A stretch of DNA of 64,000 nt from Polychytrium aggregatum. Its lineage: Eukaryota > Chytridiomycota > Chytridiomycetes > Polychytriales. Position numbers and translations under genes: made by a program. Below the pieces are notes generated by a model. That model saw only the letters and a list, made by a program, of their open reading frames with translations, was not told the origin of the DNA and searched no databases. The stretch spans positions 236,296 through 300,295 of the forward strand of contig NW_026516259.1 in NCBI RefSeq assembly GCF_025602895.1. Reading direction: 5' to 3'. Positions 33,821 to 43,313 of the stretch are shown here, piece by piece. Every line of letters starts with the position of its first letter. Position 1 is the first letter of the stretch.

Positions 33821-36051
33821 ATGGTCATTACCGACTACGCCGTGGTCGCCAAGACCAGATCGAGCGAGCCCATCAGGCTCTACTACGAACTGCATGGAAC
33901 CGGGCCCACCAAAGCTATTCTCATGTGAGTTGCTCTCTATTCCCCCCCGCGACATTATTTCTTCGTTAGTTTCGCAACCTTTCGATATGCATATGTGGGA
34001 TCCGCAGTGTCTGGCATCGCTCGGTGAGCCTGTTGCCGGGGGGGGGCACGCTAGTCTCTGCTCTTTCAATCTTCATATGCTGCCACCAGCCGAGACCGCT
34101 CGTTTCTGCTGGGCCCGCCCATGCTCTGCAATCGTCCCCATTCCCGCTTCTCAACTCGTTCCCACTGACGACTCTGTACCTCCCCCTCCCTGCAGAATGG
34201 GTAGGAACAAATCTCTTTTTCGTTGCCGCCACTTCGTATAGGATGGGTGCTGAGCTGGTCTGTCGATTAACGCAGCACACGCCGCCTCTGATATGCTGAC
34301 AACTGCACTCGTTCGATGATGATCCAACATCACCCTGGCCACCAGGCCTCAATATGACGTGCGATTCTTGGGTAAGCCAAGGACGCCGCTTGCCAGACGT
34401 TTGCAAAACCATGGACTCCCAGTGCTCTTCGCCTTGACAGAGAGCGCCAACAGTCCGCGTCGATCGTATCTAACCCTCCATTGCATCTGGCACCATATAT
34501 TGCTGGCCCAGGACAACCAGGTGGGAGAGGCTCGGTGCGCGGCGATGATGAGAAGGACGGTGCTCGCCACGAGGGCCACGGAATACCATCGGCCAGCGGG
34601 GACTTGAATTGCGGCTGCCGAATCAAGCCCGCGATCGACTGCAGTGTTGCGTTGGTCTTCTGACCTTGCATGCCACAATCGCCCCCCTTCAGTCGAGGTT
34701 CTTCGACTCTCACCCCGACTATCAATGCTGTGTCTTCGATAACCGCGGAGTTGGAAGATCGTCAACGCCGTCTTGCCGCTATACGTACGAACCAAGGCTC
34801 TTGCAGTTCGCTCTGTCTGCTGATGCCGCCTGTTGATGGGCGACTTTGTTGGGAATTGTTTCCTGAGCAGTCATCTATGCATTTGCAGGACCTCGGATAT
34901 GGCCAAGGATGTCTACGAGCTTCTGATTTGGCTCGGATGGAAGAGTGACATCCATTTGGTTGGAATTTCCATGGGTGCGTACTCAACGGTCAGCACATGT
35001 CTCGCTTTCAGCTTGGGTGGTGTCCTAATCCAGACTATATTTGCTCCCGCTCAGGTGGCATGGTAAACCCAGTCGACGCAACAATACCGCTCGTGACTCG
35101 GATACTCATCATGGACAATTGATTCACATTCGATGCGACTATTCCAGATTTCCTTGGAGCTGGCGCACTTTTCCCCTGAGATGTTCACATCTCTCACGCT
35201 CGTCTCCACCACTGCGGGATTGACGATACCTCCGGTAAACGCCAGCCCAGCTGTCGAGCTGCCCACCGCCGACAATGTATCTAAACCGCCACTCGCCTGC
35301 CTTCTTGATTCAGGTCACTGCCATGATCGAAATTCCGCGCCTGCTTGTCATCAAGGACAGAGGAGAGAGGTTACAGCGAGTCCTTCGGCTGATCTTTCCG
35401 CAGTCGGTGCTCGAGGCACCTCCGCCAGCACACAGTTCGCCTGAATACAAGAACATGTTCGAGTACATGTTCGAGACGAGCCGCCGGAAGGCAGAAGCCT
35501 ATCCTCCCCAGAATCCAATTGGCGCCTTGGCACAGCTTTCTGCTGTCATGACCCACCATGTCAGCTCGACGCGCCTGAAGCAGATCGGCGACGCCATGAA
35601 AGGGCGCATCCAGATCGTCACCGGGACATGGGACCAGGTACGGACGGATCTGGGTTTGCATCGGAGCGCAGTCTCGAGGCTCTTGGTGGTCGGAAGTGTT
35701 CGGGTGGTAGCCCAAATACCATCTTGCTGTATCGTGCAGCCAGTTCACCATCGTGCAGCCCGTTCACCATTGGTGCAGCAGCGCCCATGGTCGATTCTAT
35801 CGTGAGCAATCCAGGCTGCCGGTCACCTCCCACTAATCTCATATCGCCCATCGCAACACTTGGTGTGGTACCAGCTCGTCCGACCGTCAAACTCGACCTA
35901 TCTTTCTAAGCAGCTCTCGTGTACGATGCACGTTTACGAGGGCGGCGGCCATGCCCTGCCTTCGGAGCGGCCTGCTTGGTTCAACGACCTGCTCGTGTCT
36001 CATTTCGGCCAATGCGCACGCTTGGTGCAGAGCATGGACTCTGCTCTGTGA
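33821..36051 (+). CDS. Alpha/beta hydrolase with two micro-exons (302 aa)
   Basis: Predicted serine hydrolase; substrate unknown. Nine exons: 33821-33924, 34196-34200 (5 nt), 34346-34371, 34693-34784, 34889-34974, 35055-35062 (8 nt), 35148-35234, 35314-35637, 35875-36051. The 5-nt exon is needed to keep frame and rebuilds the conserved AILIMGLNMTCDSW strand-turn. The 8-nt exon completes the nucleophile elbow GISMGGM. Other family marks are CCVFDNRGVGRSSTP (oxyanion side), YTTSDMAKDVYELLIWLGW before the elbow, TWDQLV with the likely acid Asp, and GGGHALPSE with the catalytic His. The triad Ser-Asp-His is complete, so the enzyme should be active if spliced as read. It resembles fungal proteins annotated broadly as alpha/beta hydrolases. 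Confidence 0.82.
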
Positions 36052-36461
36052 CCCAAAAGCCCCGACCTCTCCGACTCGCTATGCTCAGGGGCCAGCCGAG
36101 GCTATCCCATCCGCTTTTATCCATCGTAGTTTCCGGCTACTGCCTTGTTCCAAAGATGCACGGTCGCAACTTTGGGAATTCCGGACAGAGCTCTTGAATG
36201 ACGGTGTTTACAGGGCACTGTGCCGCCTGTAGCTATGACAATGTTCCGTTAGTCCTGAACAGCTATGTGGCGTACATGTCTTCCTGAGATGATTGAATGA
36301 ATAATGTCGATATATGATTGCAAACAACATGGCATGTACTTGTTGCACGGACATATCCGAAACAGCCCAAAAAATGCAACTGGAGCTTGAGCCAAAGCGA
36401 AGGGATCCAGGATTCGTGCTTGGATGCTGCTCCTCCCCCGGTTGCATGAAAAAGAGCCATT
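36052..36461. other. Convergent intergenic region
   Basis: About 410 bp between convergent gene ends. Nothing recognised. Confidence 0.5.
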
Positions 36462-37437
36462 TCACGAGTGGTCGATGATGCCGTAGAGATCTTTGGCCTG
36501 CATGCCCTTCAGATCAAACCCTTTGATCCTCTTGGTTGAGCCTCGCTCCAGCTGTTCCAGATCTGCCGTGTGCGATTTGATACTGTCCCGCAGCGACTCG
36601 ATTTCCTTGGTCAGCGTCTCGCCGTCTGCATTGATCAATGATCATTGTAAATGCTGCAGACAGGACGACGAGCCCGATAGGATGCTCACGAGGACCAAGC
36701 AGCTACCGAGATCAACGTACCTTTGGCGATGAGTCCTTTGGCTGTGTCTTGCTCCATCTTCATGAAGATGCCTCCCATATTATACCACACTCGCTGGTCT
36801 ATGCGGAGACGCAAGATGAGTCAAGTAAATGGGCCGCTCGCACGGGAATCGGTCCGATCGATATGCTGATGTGTATCAGAGACAGATTGATGGTGTCCTC
36901 GCTCGCCGACTGCAGCTGTAGATGCGTTTGGACACTCGAAAGCATCGCTCAGCTGCCAGCTAAACAGCATCCTCACTCCACCTGGCTCAAACTGCTTCTT
37001 GCGAAAGCATCCAAGGGCTTCTCTATTTGAGTTCCGCCTCCGGTCGAGATCCAGTATCTATGTGTGGGACATGCCGGAGACCAATAGGGGCCATATACTG
37101 CTTTAGAAGCTCGTCTTTGACATTGAGTCTCGGCCAGAAAGACTGTGATCGGCATGGCCCTGCTCTTTCGCGGACAGGGAGCGTCGGTCCAAGGTTTGAG
37201 GATCCTCCAACGGTAGATGCTTGTTGATCATTGGCCACATACCAGCTGCTTCTCGGTCAGGATATCCTCGGCAATCCGCTCCCGCTCAGCTTGCGCTGGA
37301 GATGGATGGTTGATATCGAAAAAGAGCGAGTCGAGTTTAGCAGACCACCTAACAAACGATGGCAGCGACCGCTTCCACAACTGTATGCGCATTCGGCTGC
37401 GGCCTGCGCTGCCTCGCCCACCTTTCACAAAATCCAT
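36462..37437 (-). CDS. PDRG1-like prefoldin-family protein
   Basis: Similar to p53 and DNA-damage-regulated protein 1, a small coiled-coil, prefoldin-like subunit of the R2TP/URI chaperone complex. Exons 37057-36982, 36798-36721 and 36625-36462 are well supported. The first exon ends at 37243 in AERERIAEDILTEKQL. The joined protein reads ...TEKQL, ILDLDRRRNSNREALGCFRK, then DQRVWYNMGGIFMKMEQDTA, KGLIAKDGETLTKEIESLRD, and ends KRIKGFDLKGMQAKDLYGII. This matches the PDRG1 order: acidic helix, LDxxRN block, hairpin with FMKM, second helix, KGF(D/N)L tail. The start is uncertain; 37437 is the nearest sensible in-frame ATG, but its N terminus is not conserved and an extra exon is possible. Confidence 0.72.
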
Positions 37438-37794
37438 CTTGTGCAGCTCGGTTTTGGGCAGAGTCGCTCTGGTCGGTTCGGTTTGGAGACATTTGCGAGA
37501 GAACAACAGCGGCACACGTGATGCCTGGCGCTGGACTCTGGTGGCGCAGTGCCAAGTGACCTCCACATGACCGAGAAGACATCCGTCCAGCCGCCGCCTC
37601 TCGCCCATGCCGAGCCCAGATCAGTCTCTGTTGTTGGCATCGTCACGACCAGCATCGTCACGACCAGCACCGAGGCCGCAGTCCTCCCGAATCCACACCG
37701 CAACACCAGCAACAGCAGCAGCACCAAGCGCCAGACGCCACAGCGCTGTTTGCAAATCACATCGGCGACAGATCACCCAGAAACACCCGCCAAG
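37438..37794. promoter_or_regulatory. Shared divergent intergenic region (PDRG1-like / SF3B6)
   Basis: Short region between opposite-facing genes that should hold both promoters. No specific motif identified. Confidence 0.45.
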
Positions 37795-38761
37795 ATGGCT
37801 ATGGCAGCAAAGTCCCGGACAAATGGTATGTCGTCCTCACCATCAAGCTCGGCAGCATGGGTCATTTCTAACGATGTGACGACGGCATATGCTTTGCAGT
37901 CCGTCTCCCCCCCGAAGTCAACCGGGTTCTCTTTATCCGGAATCTGCCTTTCAAAATCACGGCCGAGGAGATGTACGATCTCTTTGGAAAGTGAGTTAAG
38001 CCCACCGGGTGTCTCAAAGCTCACGTCCTCTGGATCTAGTTGTACCGATCTGGCCCAGCCAATCGGTGTGCGTCTTGGCAACGATGCTTGCATCCATGGA
38101 CGAACCGATATCGGGCTGATCCGCTCTCATACCGCCTCTTCAGATATGGCCCTATCCGACAAATTCGGGTAGGAAATGCTCCAGATACCAAGGGCACGGC
38201 CTTTGTCGGTAAGCGCGACAGGAGTGGAGGATCCGATCCTGTCATGCCAGATGCTTGCTCGCCATGGCATTCGGCAGCTACAGCACCACTGCTGGACCTC
38301 CTACTTACCATCTGCGCACGACCAGTATACGAGGACATCTTTGATGCCAAGGCCGCTTGCGATCACCTGAGTGGATTCAACATCATGAACAGATACCTGA
38401 TCGTCCTCTACTACCAACCCAACAAGGCGACAAAAAAGAAGGATCTCGACAAGCGGGTCAGTGTCGATGCCTCGATCGATGCGGTGCTCCTGCAGAGAGC
38501 ATTGGATTTCTGCTAGGGCGATGCCTGCTCGGTCCGCTAACAATTCTTTCGTCGACTTTTCATTCGCCTGGTCGGGCTTGTATATAATTGCGGTGCCAAC
38601 TGCACTCTCGCTGGACTGCTGCTGGACTGCTGCTGGACTGCTGCTGGACTGCTGCTGGACTGCTGCTGGACTGCTGCTGGAATATCGCACACCCTTTTCG
38701 GTTATTGCAGGAGGAGGATCTGGAAAATCTGAAGCGCAAGTACGGAGTCGACGACGAATGA
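37795..38761 (+). CDS. SF3B6: Splicing factor 3B subunit 6 (p14)
   Basis: RRM protein of the U2 snRNP SF3b complex that sits near the branch-point adenosine. Exons 37795-37825, 37900-37990, 38144-38208, 38326-38456 and 38711-38761 give 122 aa against 125 in human. The sequence is strongly conserved: [80 protein letters not shown], and the C-terminal [15 protein letters not shown]2 (LFIRNL) and RNP1 (KGTAFVVYED) are intact. Intron 4 carries an 11-bp tandem repeat (38611-38691). Confidence 0.96.
38611..38691. repeat. CTGGACTGCTG tandem repeat in SF3B6 intron 4
   Basis: Six full copies of the 11-bp unit and a partial seventh, between donor 38457 and acceptor 38710. Confidence 0.92.
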
Positions 38762-38952
38762 GCCTTTGTGGACTTTGGAAGCATCGCCTTCGAGCAGCTC
38801 TCACAGCGACGGCCGTGCGTTGATGCCATCACTTAGGTTGGAGACCCGACCGGCACGGCTACTCTCTTACAGCCAATCCAATAAAAAGCAGGTTTTGGCC
38901 GTTGGTGACTGATATCACTCAACACATCGCGCGCTGGGTATGATCATTCAGT

Positions 38953-39177
38953 GATGCGTTTCTGGATCTGAATCGGGGACACTGTCTCACTCCGATGGCT
39001 CCCCGCAAGCAAAAGGCACCACCCAGGAGACGGCGATTCAAGCGACTCGAGAAGGCCGAGCATCTTGATATCGAGAAACCATGGAGCTGTCCAGGTGGTC
39101 GAGCGAATGCACCACACAGAGTGATTGCCAACCAGGACGGGAAACAATCGCATGGCTTGCTCACATTGCACACATGA
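38953..39177 (+). pseudogene. Fanzor-type element remnant B, internally deleted
   Basis: One open frame starting DAFLDLNRGHCLTPMAPRKQ. DNA similarity to copy A is clear at GATGCGTTTCTGGATCTGAA, at GATGGCTCCCC(A/G)CAAGC and at GGCGATTCAAGCGACTCGA. In A the second and third blocks are about 230 bp apart; here they are almost adjacent (CACCACCCAGGAGACGGCG). A last block encodes VIANQDGKQSHGLLTLHT and matches the region of A near 7020. The nuclease core is gone, so this is a deletion remnant. Confidence 0.65.
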
Positions 39178-39511
39178 GCGACCCAAAATGCAACTTCTGA
39201 CAGACAGAGCGAGACAATCCGTCTATCTGCTGAAATCAGGAGCCATGCATAGCGGTGTTGGGTGCGCCGGACAGACTGCGGATACATGGAATTCGGAGGG
39301 AAACGACCATTTTCCTCGACAACGGAATAAAGCTCGGTGTGCGAATCACATGCGGGGGAGCGGTGGCTTGCGATAAGCTTATTTGTATAATCGCCTAGTC
39401 TACCGCACACCAGTGGGCTGTCCAGCAGGAGCGCTTTGAGATGCGGATAATGCCAACAGATCGACATGCTGGGTTGCATACGTCGATGTGAATGCGGGGA
39501 TCCGGCGGACG
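39178..39511. other. Intergenic region after Fanzor remnant B
   Basis: About 330 bp. It may include the decayed end of the element; a weak resemblance to the terminal motif near 39214-39240 is not convincing. Otherwise it is the 3-prime region of HEM25. Confidence 0.4.
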
Positions 39512-41401
39512 CTACGTATACAACTTGCGACCAATCTTGACAAGTTCTTCGTACAGGGTCCATGTGATTGCAGCGCTGCAAGCCTTTCGCACGAGTCGCG
39601 GACTCAGGCCTGAGAAAAGTCCAAGTAGCCCTTCCTCCTATCGAAGGGCAGCGTGGGGGAGTGAGCCGGCGCCTGCTTGTTATCGACTTCTCGCCAAACC
39701 CGCAAACGCTCTTGGTTGCGTCTATTCAGCCGATCATTCTCGGTGAGACCGATACAATCAGTGTTCCCATCGATACTAACCTTCATGATGAGTGCGATGC
39801 TTTGGGTCGTGGATTTGTACAGATGCGGCTTGATCTGCATCCGCGTTTTGATGACATCGAACGGCTGGGTGAGAAGCGTGGCGACGATGCTACTTGACGT
39901 CGCAGACGTAAAGTTGATCGAAACCGACTCTTGCAGGAACGGCAAGCGAGCAGCTAGCGGATGTGCATCCAGTCAAGCATGCGTCATGGTGAGCCAACAG
40001 TCCCTGAGTGCACAGGCAGAAGCGTGGATCAAGAGGCGGACAGCACATTCCAGTGCCCCCCCCCTGTGCGTCTTGGACGGATCAGCGATATCGGGCTTCG
40101 AATGAACTGAGCAAGCCCGGAGCCATCCAACGAATCCGATGCAATCGATGGGTCACTACCCACCTTTCAACATCGCCTTGCTGTTTTCATAAAAGAGGAG
40201 ATAGAGGCCAGCATAGGGTGCATCGCGTAGGGCTGTCGCCGTGAAGCCGTTGAAGAGCCCGCGGATGCCTTCCGTCTTGCGAATTGAAGTGAATGCCTCC
40301 CATAGGCTCTTGTAATTGTAGAGATCGCTCTGGTTCGCAGAAAGGCAGGGGTGTTGAAATCAAAGCTCGCTTGAAATCAAAACTCGCCAGAATCGACTCC
40401 AGCAACCAACTTCCAGCATTTGACAAGCACACGACTGACCTCGTATCTCGACTTGACGACCGAGACCGGCATCATCACCAACCCGATGGACTGGATGGCC
40501 ATTAGCAAAGACACAGACCGAGCAACGTTCGTGGAGGTCAGATTTGTTCAGCGCAAACGCCCCCCCCCTGACGGCTGCAGACATCAAGGAAAAGTAATTC
40601 ACATACTACCCTAGTCAAGGCACCAGAAACCATGTTGATGGTACCGTCGTTCATGGTGATGCCCATCAATCGATCTTCCTGAAATCCGTGCTTCAATAGC
40701 TTGCGGACCTCGGTCAGCGAGGTCATATAAATGGCGCTGCCTGGAGCCGCCCGGAGCATGGTCGCCAGCGTTCCTCTCCATAGGGTCCACACAGACTCTT
40801 GAACCACTATCTGTCTGGCTTTCGAGAAGATGGCAACGGAATATAGCCGGTTCAACGAGAACCACGGACGGTGGAGCGTTGATGTCGTCGATCCCGAAAC
40901 CGATGATGCGGAGGGGTGGGGCTGGCGCTCTTGCTGCAGCCTCTGTGCACAGAGCCGGCCAGGACAGCGTCGGGATGTCAGGATCATGCACGATGCAAGG
41001 GCGCTTTACAGGCAGCCAATGCGATCGATCTCGATGCTGGGATGAATCCAGTCGAGTGTGAGCGAACGATGACCGCTACTCACGGTTTTGACCTCAGGCA
41101 GCCGATAATAATTGGGTCGAGCGATGGTGGCGATAGCGGTTGACGGCGATCGAGCGTGGCGGATGATAAAGGACGGTGAGGATATGCCTGAGACGACAGT
41201 GGGCGGACCAGGAGGGGCCACCGCCCTGGTTCGTTCGAGGCTGCGGGATTGACCGAGCAAGACGAGAACACTTACAACATCCAGCGGCTGGAGTACCAGA
41301 CAGCTCACCAGGCCTGCTATGCCGCCGGCAAAGAAGTGGATGTGCGGCTCGGTCGGGCGCTTGGTCGAGGCCGAGGCCGAGATATGGACGGTTGTCGCCA
41401 T
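39512..41401 (-). CDS. HEM25: Mitochondrial glycine carrier (SLC25A38/Hem25), with a 9-nt micro-exon
   Basis: Inner-membrane carrier that brings glycine into mitochondria for heme synthesis. Exons 41401-41276, 41092-41084 (9 nt), 40942-40610, 40490-40440, 40329-40164, 39953-39781 and 39637-39512 join in phase to 327 aa. The three carrier repeats are complete. Repeat 1 has [20 protein letters not shown] then V-VKT-RLQQ. Repeat 2 has [14 protein letters not shown] followed by [20 protein letters not shown]. Repeat 3 has [13 protein letters not shown] and [20 protein letters not shown]. The micro-exon codes Val-Lys-Thr, so the first PxDxxK signature is split over three exons. The VVKSRYE and [10 protein letters not shown] features fit SLC25A38 better than other carriers. 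Confidence 0.9.
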
Positions 41402-41652
41402 TGGCAAAGATGATGGGGAGAAGAGCGCAGATCCCGGCCAGGCGAGACACCGCCGGGCAAAACGCACCTTCTGGATTTCCAATCGTGGGTCGCAGAGCCA
41501 TCCGCGACCCCAACGAGGAAGTGTTTCGCCCTGGATCGCACGAACCTGCTCGTCACGATGACCACCACGGCCGCGATGAGGCGGATGGAGCCTCTCACAC
41601 AAATCGTACCCAGATAGGACGACCAGCGACCTCGAAAGTGAGGGATACTGTT

Positions 41653-42977
41653 TTACTTTGCGGATGCTTTGAAGTAGTCGTCCAGCGTGGCCTGCACGCT
41701 CGCTTTTCCGCTCTGACTGTCGCTCTCGCGGGCGTCGTCGACTTTGCGCCTCTTGCCTCCTGGTGCTAGCCCGCAACCCGGGTCGTCCTGGGAGTCGGCG
41801 TAAGGCGATGCTGACGTTTTCACCAGCGACATTCGGTCTCCGGTGGCAGGTTTCCGACGAGATGTGGGCCGCGCAGGCTTGTTCGTATCCTCGGGCCCCG
41901 AGATTTTGCTGTACTCGCCTCCGCAGGACATTTGGTGATCCGCCCACCATCGGTCTGCCGGCTGGGGCGGTCGGTTCATCGCTCGACGGACGATTCCAAA
42001 GTACGGTGGTTGGTTCTGGCAGGGGCCGTTGCATTTCCAAACATGCACACGATAGTGATCGACTTCGTCGTGAAAGCTGCGATGAATTGGGAGGTGGACA
42101 GTACCCGCGAGTCGGGTCAGAATCTGCAAAGCAGCAGCAGGCGGAGCGATATTCAACGAAGAGGCGCAACAGATACCCAGAGGCAAGAGCCACTCGTCGG
42201 TCGATACAGCGAGATTGTCGTCCTACCTGTGGTACACAGTAATGTTGGTGAGCTGGCTGTCATTGATGCGGTTTGCCTGCTTCATGAACTGCGGTCCATG
42301 TCCATCTTTGTGAGAGCGATGACGTTTCGTTAGCAACATCGGTGTCTGGCGTGTGCATCCTAGCGACGGCTAGGGTTCGGCAATGAAAGCAACGGAGGAC
42401 TCCGGCCGATCGTGAATGGCCAGGAAGTTATCCGAGTCAATAGAAGGATACCCTGCCGCTGCGTACCATGATCGTCGTTGTTCTCCGTGACAAACAGGTA
42501 GGCATGGATCATTTCGTGCAGCAGCGTGTCGATTCGGTCTGATTTGGATCGAAACTTGAGCAGCGGTTCGCTCAACCGGATCTTACAGTATCCGCCTTTA
42601 AAGAGCCACGCACATGGCGAAGCAGTCAGCGACAATATGAGATTATCAGGGAGGCAAAGTCATCAGGTCCGTTGCAGCGTGCGTAGCTCATCCAGACAGA
42701 TTGGTCAAGAGCGCAGAGCTGACCTCGAAAGTAGGAGCACATCCCTGCGCACAGGCTGCCAAGGAGTCGGGGCAACTGAGAAGTTAAAAGGCTCCGTAGA
42801 GATGCTCCCAGCCATGTCAAAGCCCGAGGGTGCAACATATTCGACCTACGTCATTTTGGGGCTCCAGCCAACCTCGACTGCGTCCAGTGCGTTGCCGAAA
42901 CATGCCGAGTTGAAGTACAGGAACATTTCGTGCAGATCGGGGTTGGGGTCGTCGGAGAGGTGGAAGGGCGAAGCCAT
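41653..42977 (-). CDS. SPRTN: SPRTN/Spartan-like DNA-protein crosslink metalloprotease
   Basis: DNA-dependent protease that digests proteins crosslinked to DNA at stalled forks. Exons 42977-42850, 42755-42724, 42595-42467, 42305-42227 and 42076-41653 give about 263 aa. The SprT domain reads DDPNPDLHEMFLYFNSACFG, LDAVEVGWSPKMTLCAGMCS, GGYCKIRLSEPLLKFRSKSD and DTLLHEMIHAYLFV with the zinc-binding HExxH, then DGHGPQFMKQANRIN with the third His. The zinc-binding subdomain has HYRVHVWKCNGPCQNQPPYF and GIVRRAMNRPPQPADRWWAD. The C terminus ends QATLDDYFKASAK, a canonical PIP box (Q-x-x-L-x-x-Y-F) for PCNA binding. An in-frame ATG at 43034 would add 19 residues. Confidence 0.92.
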
Positions 42978-43313
42978 CTTGCCTCGAGTGATGCGCAGGT
43001 GAGGGAGATGCCACGGGGGGCTGGGGGATGGCACCGAAGAGATCGCTTTCGTTCTTGCTCAACACCCGATGACGATGTTCGTGGATGCTGGCCAAGACAT
43101 CCATGAGAACCGGATCAACCAAAGCGAGAGAGCCGAGAGAGAGCCGAGAAGGTGCCGAGAAGGTGCCGAGAGAGAGGGTGACACTGCCAAGCCACACATG
43201 GCATCGCCGCATGTCCATTCGGCCCCTCCGACAGCTTGTCCTTCATCTCACCCGTTCGACATTCGATTTGCTGCTGTCACAACAAAGGCGCTCACGATGG
43301 GCGAAGGTGGGTG
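42978..43313. promoter_or_regulatory. Divergent intergenic region (SPRTN-like / TIR-NACHT-WD40)
   Basis: Holds both promoters if the chosen starts are right. It contains imperfect GAGAGAGCCGAGA and AAGGTGCCGAG direct repeats at about 43127-43178. Confidence 0.5.
43127..43178. repeat. Imperfect purine-rich direct repeats
   Basis: Units GAGAGAGCCGAGA and (A)GAAGGTGCCGA each occur about twice in tandem in the divergent promoter region. Confidence 0.75.

Noticed and set aside
39214-39240. Weak resemblance to the Fanzor terminal motif downstream of remnant B
   Set aside because: Too many mismatches and gaps to separate from chance.
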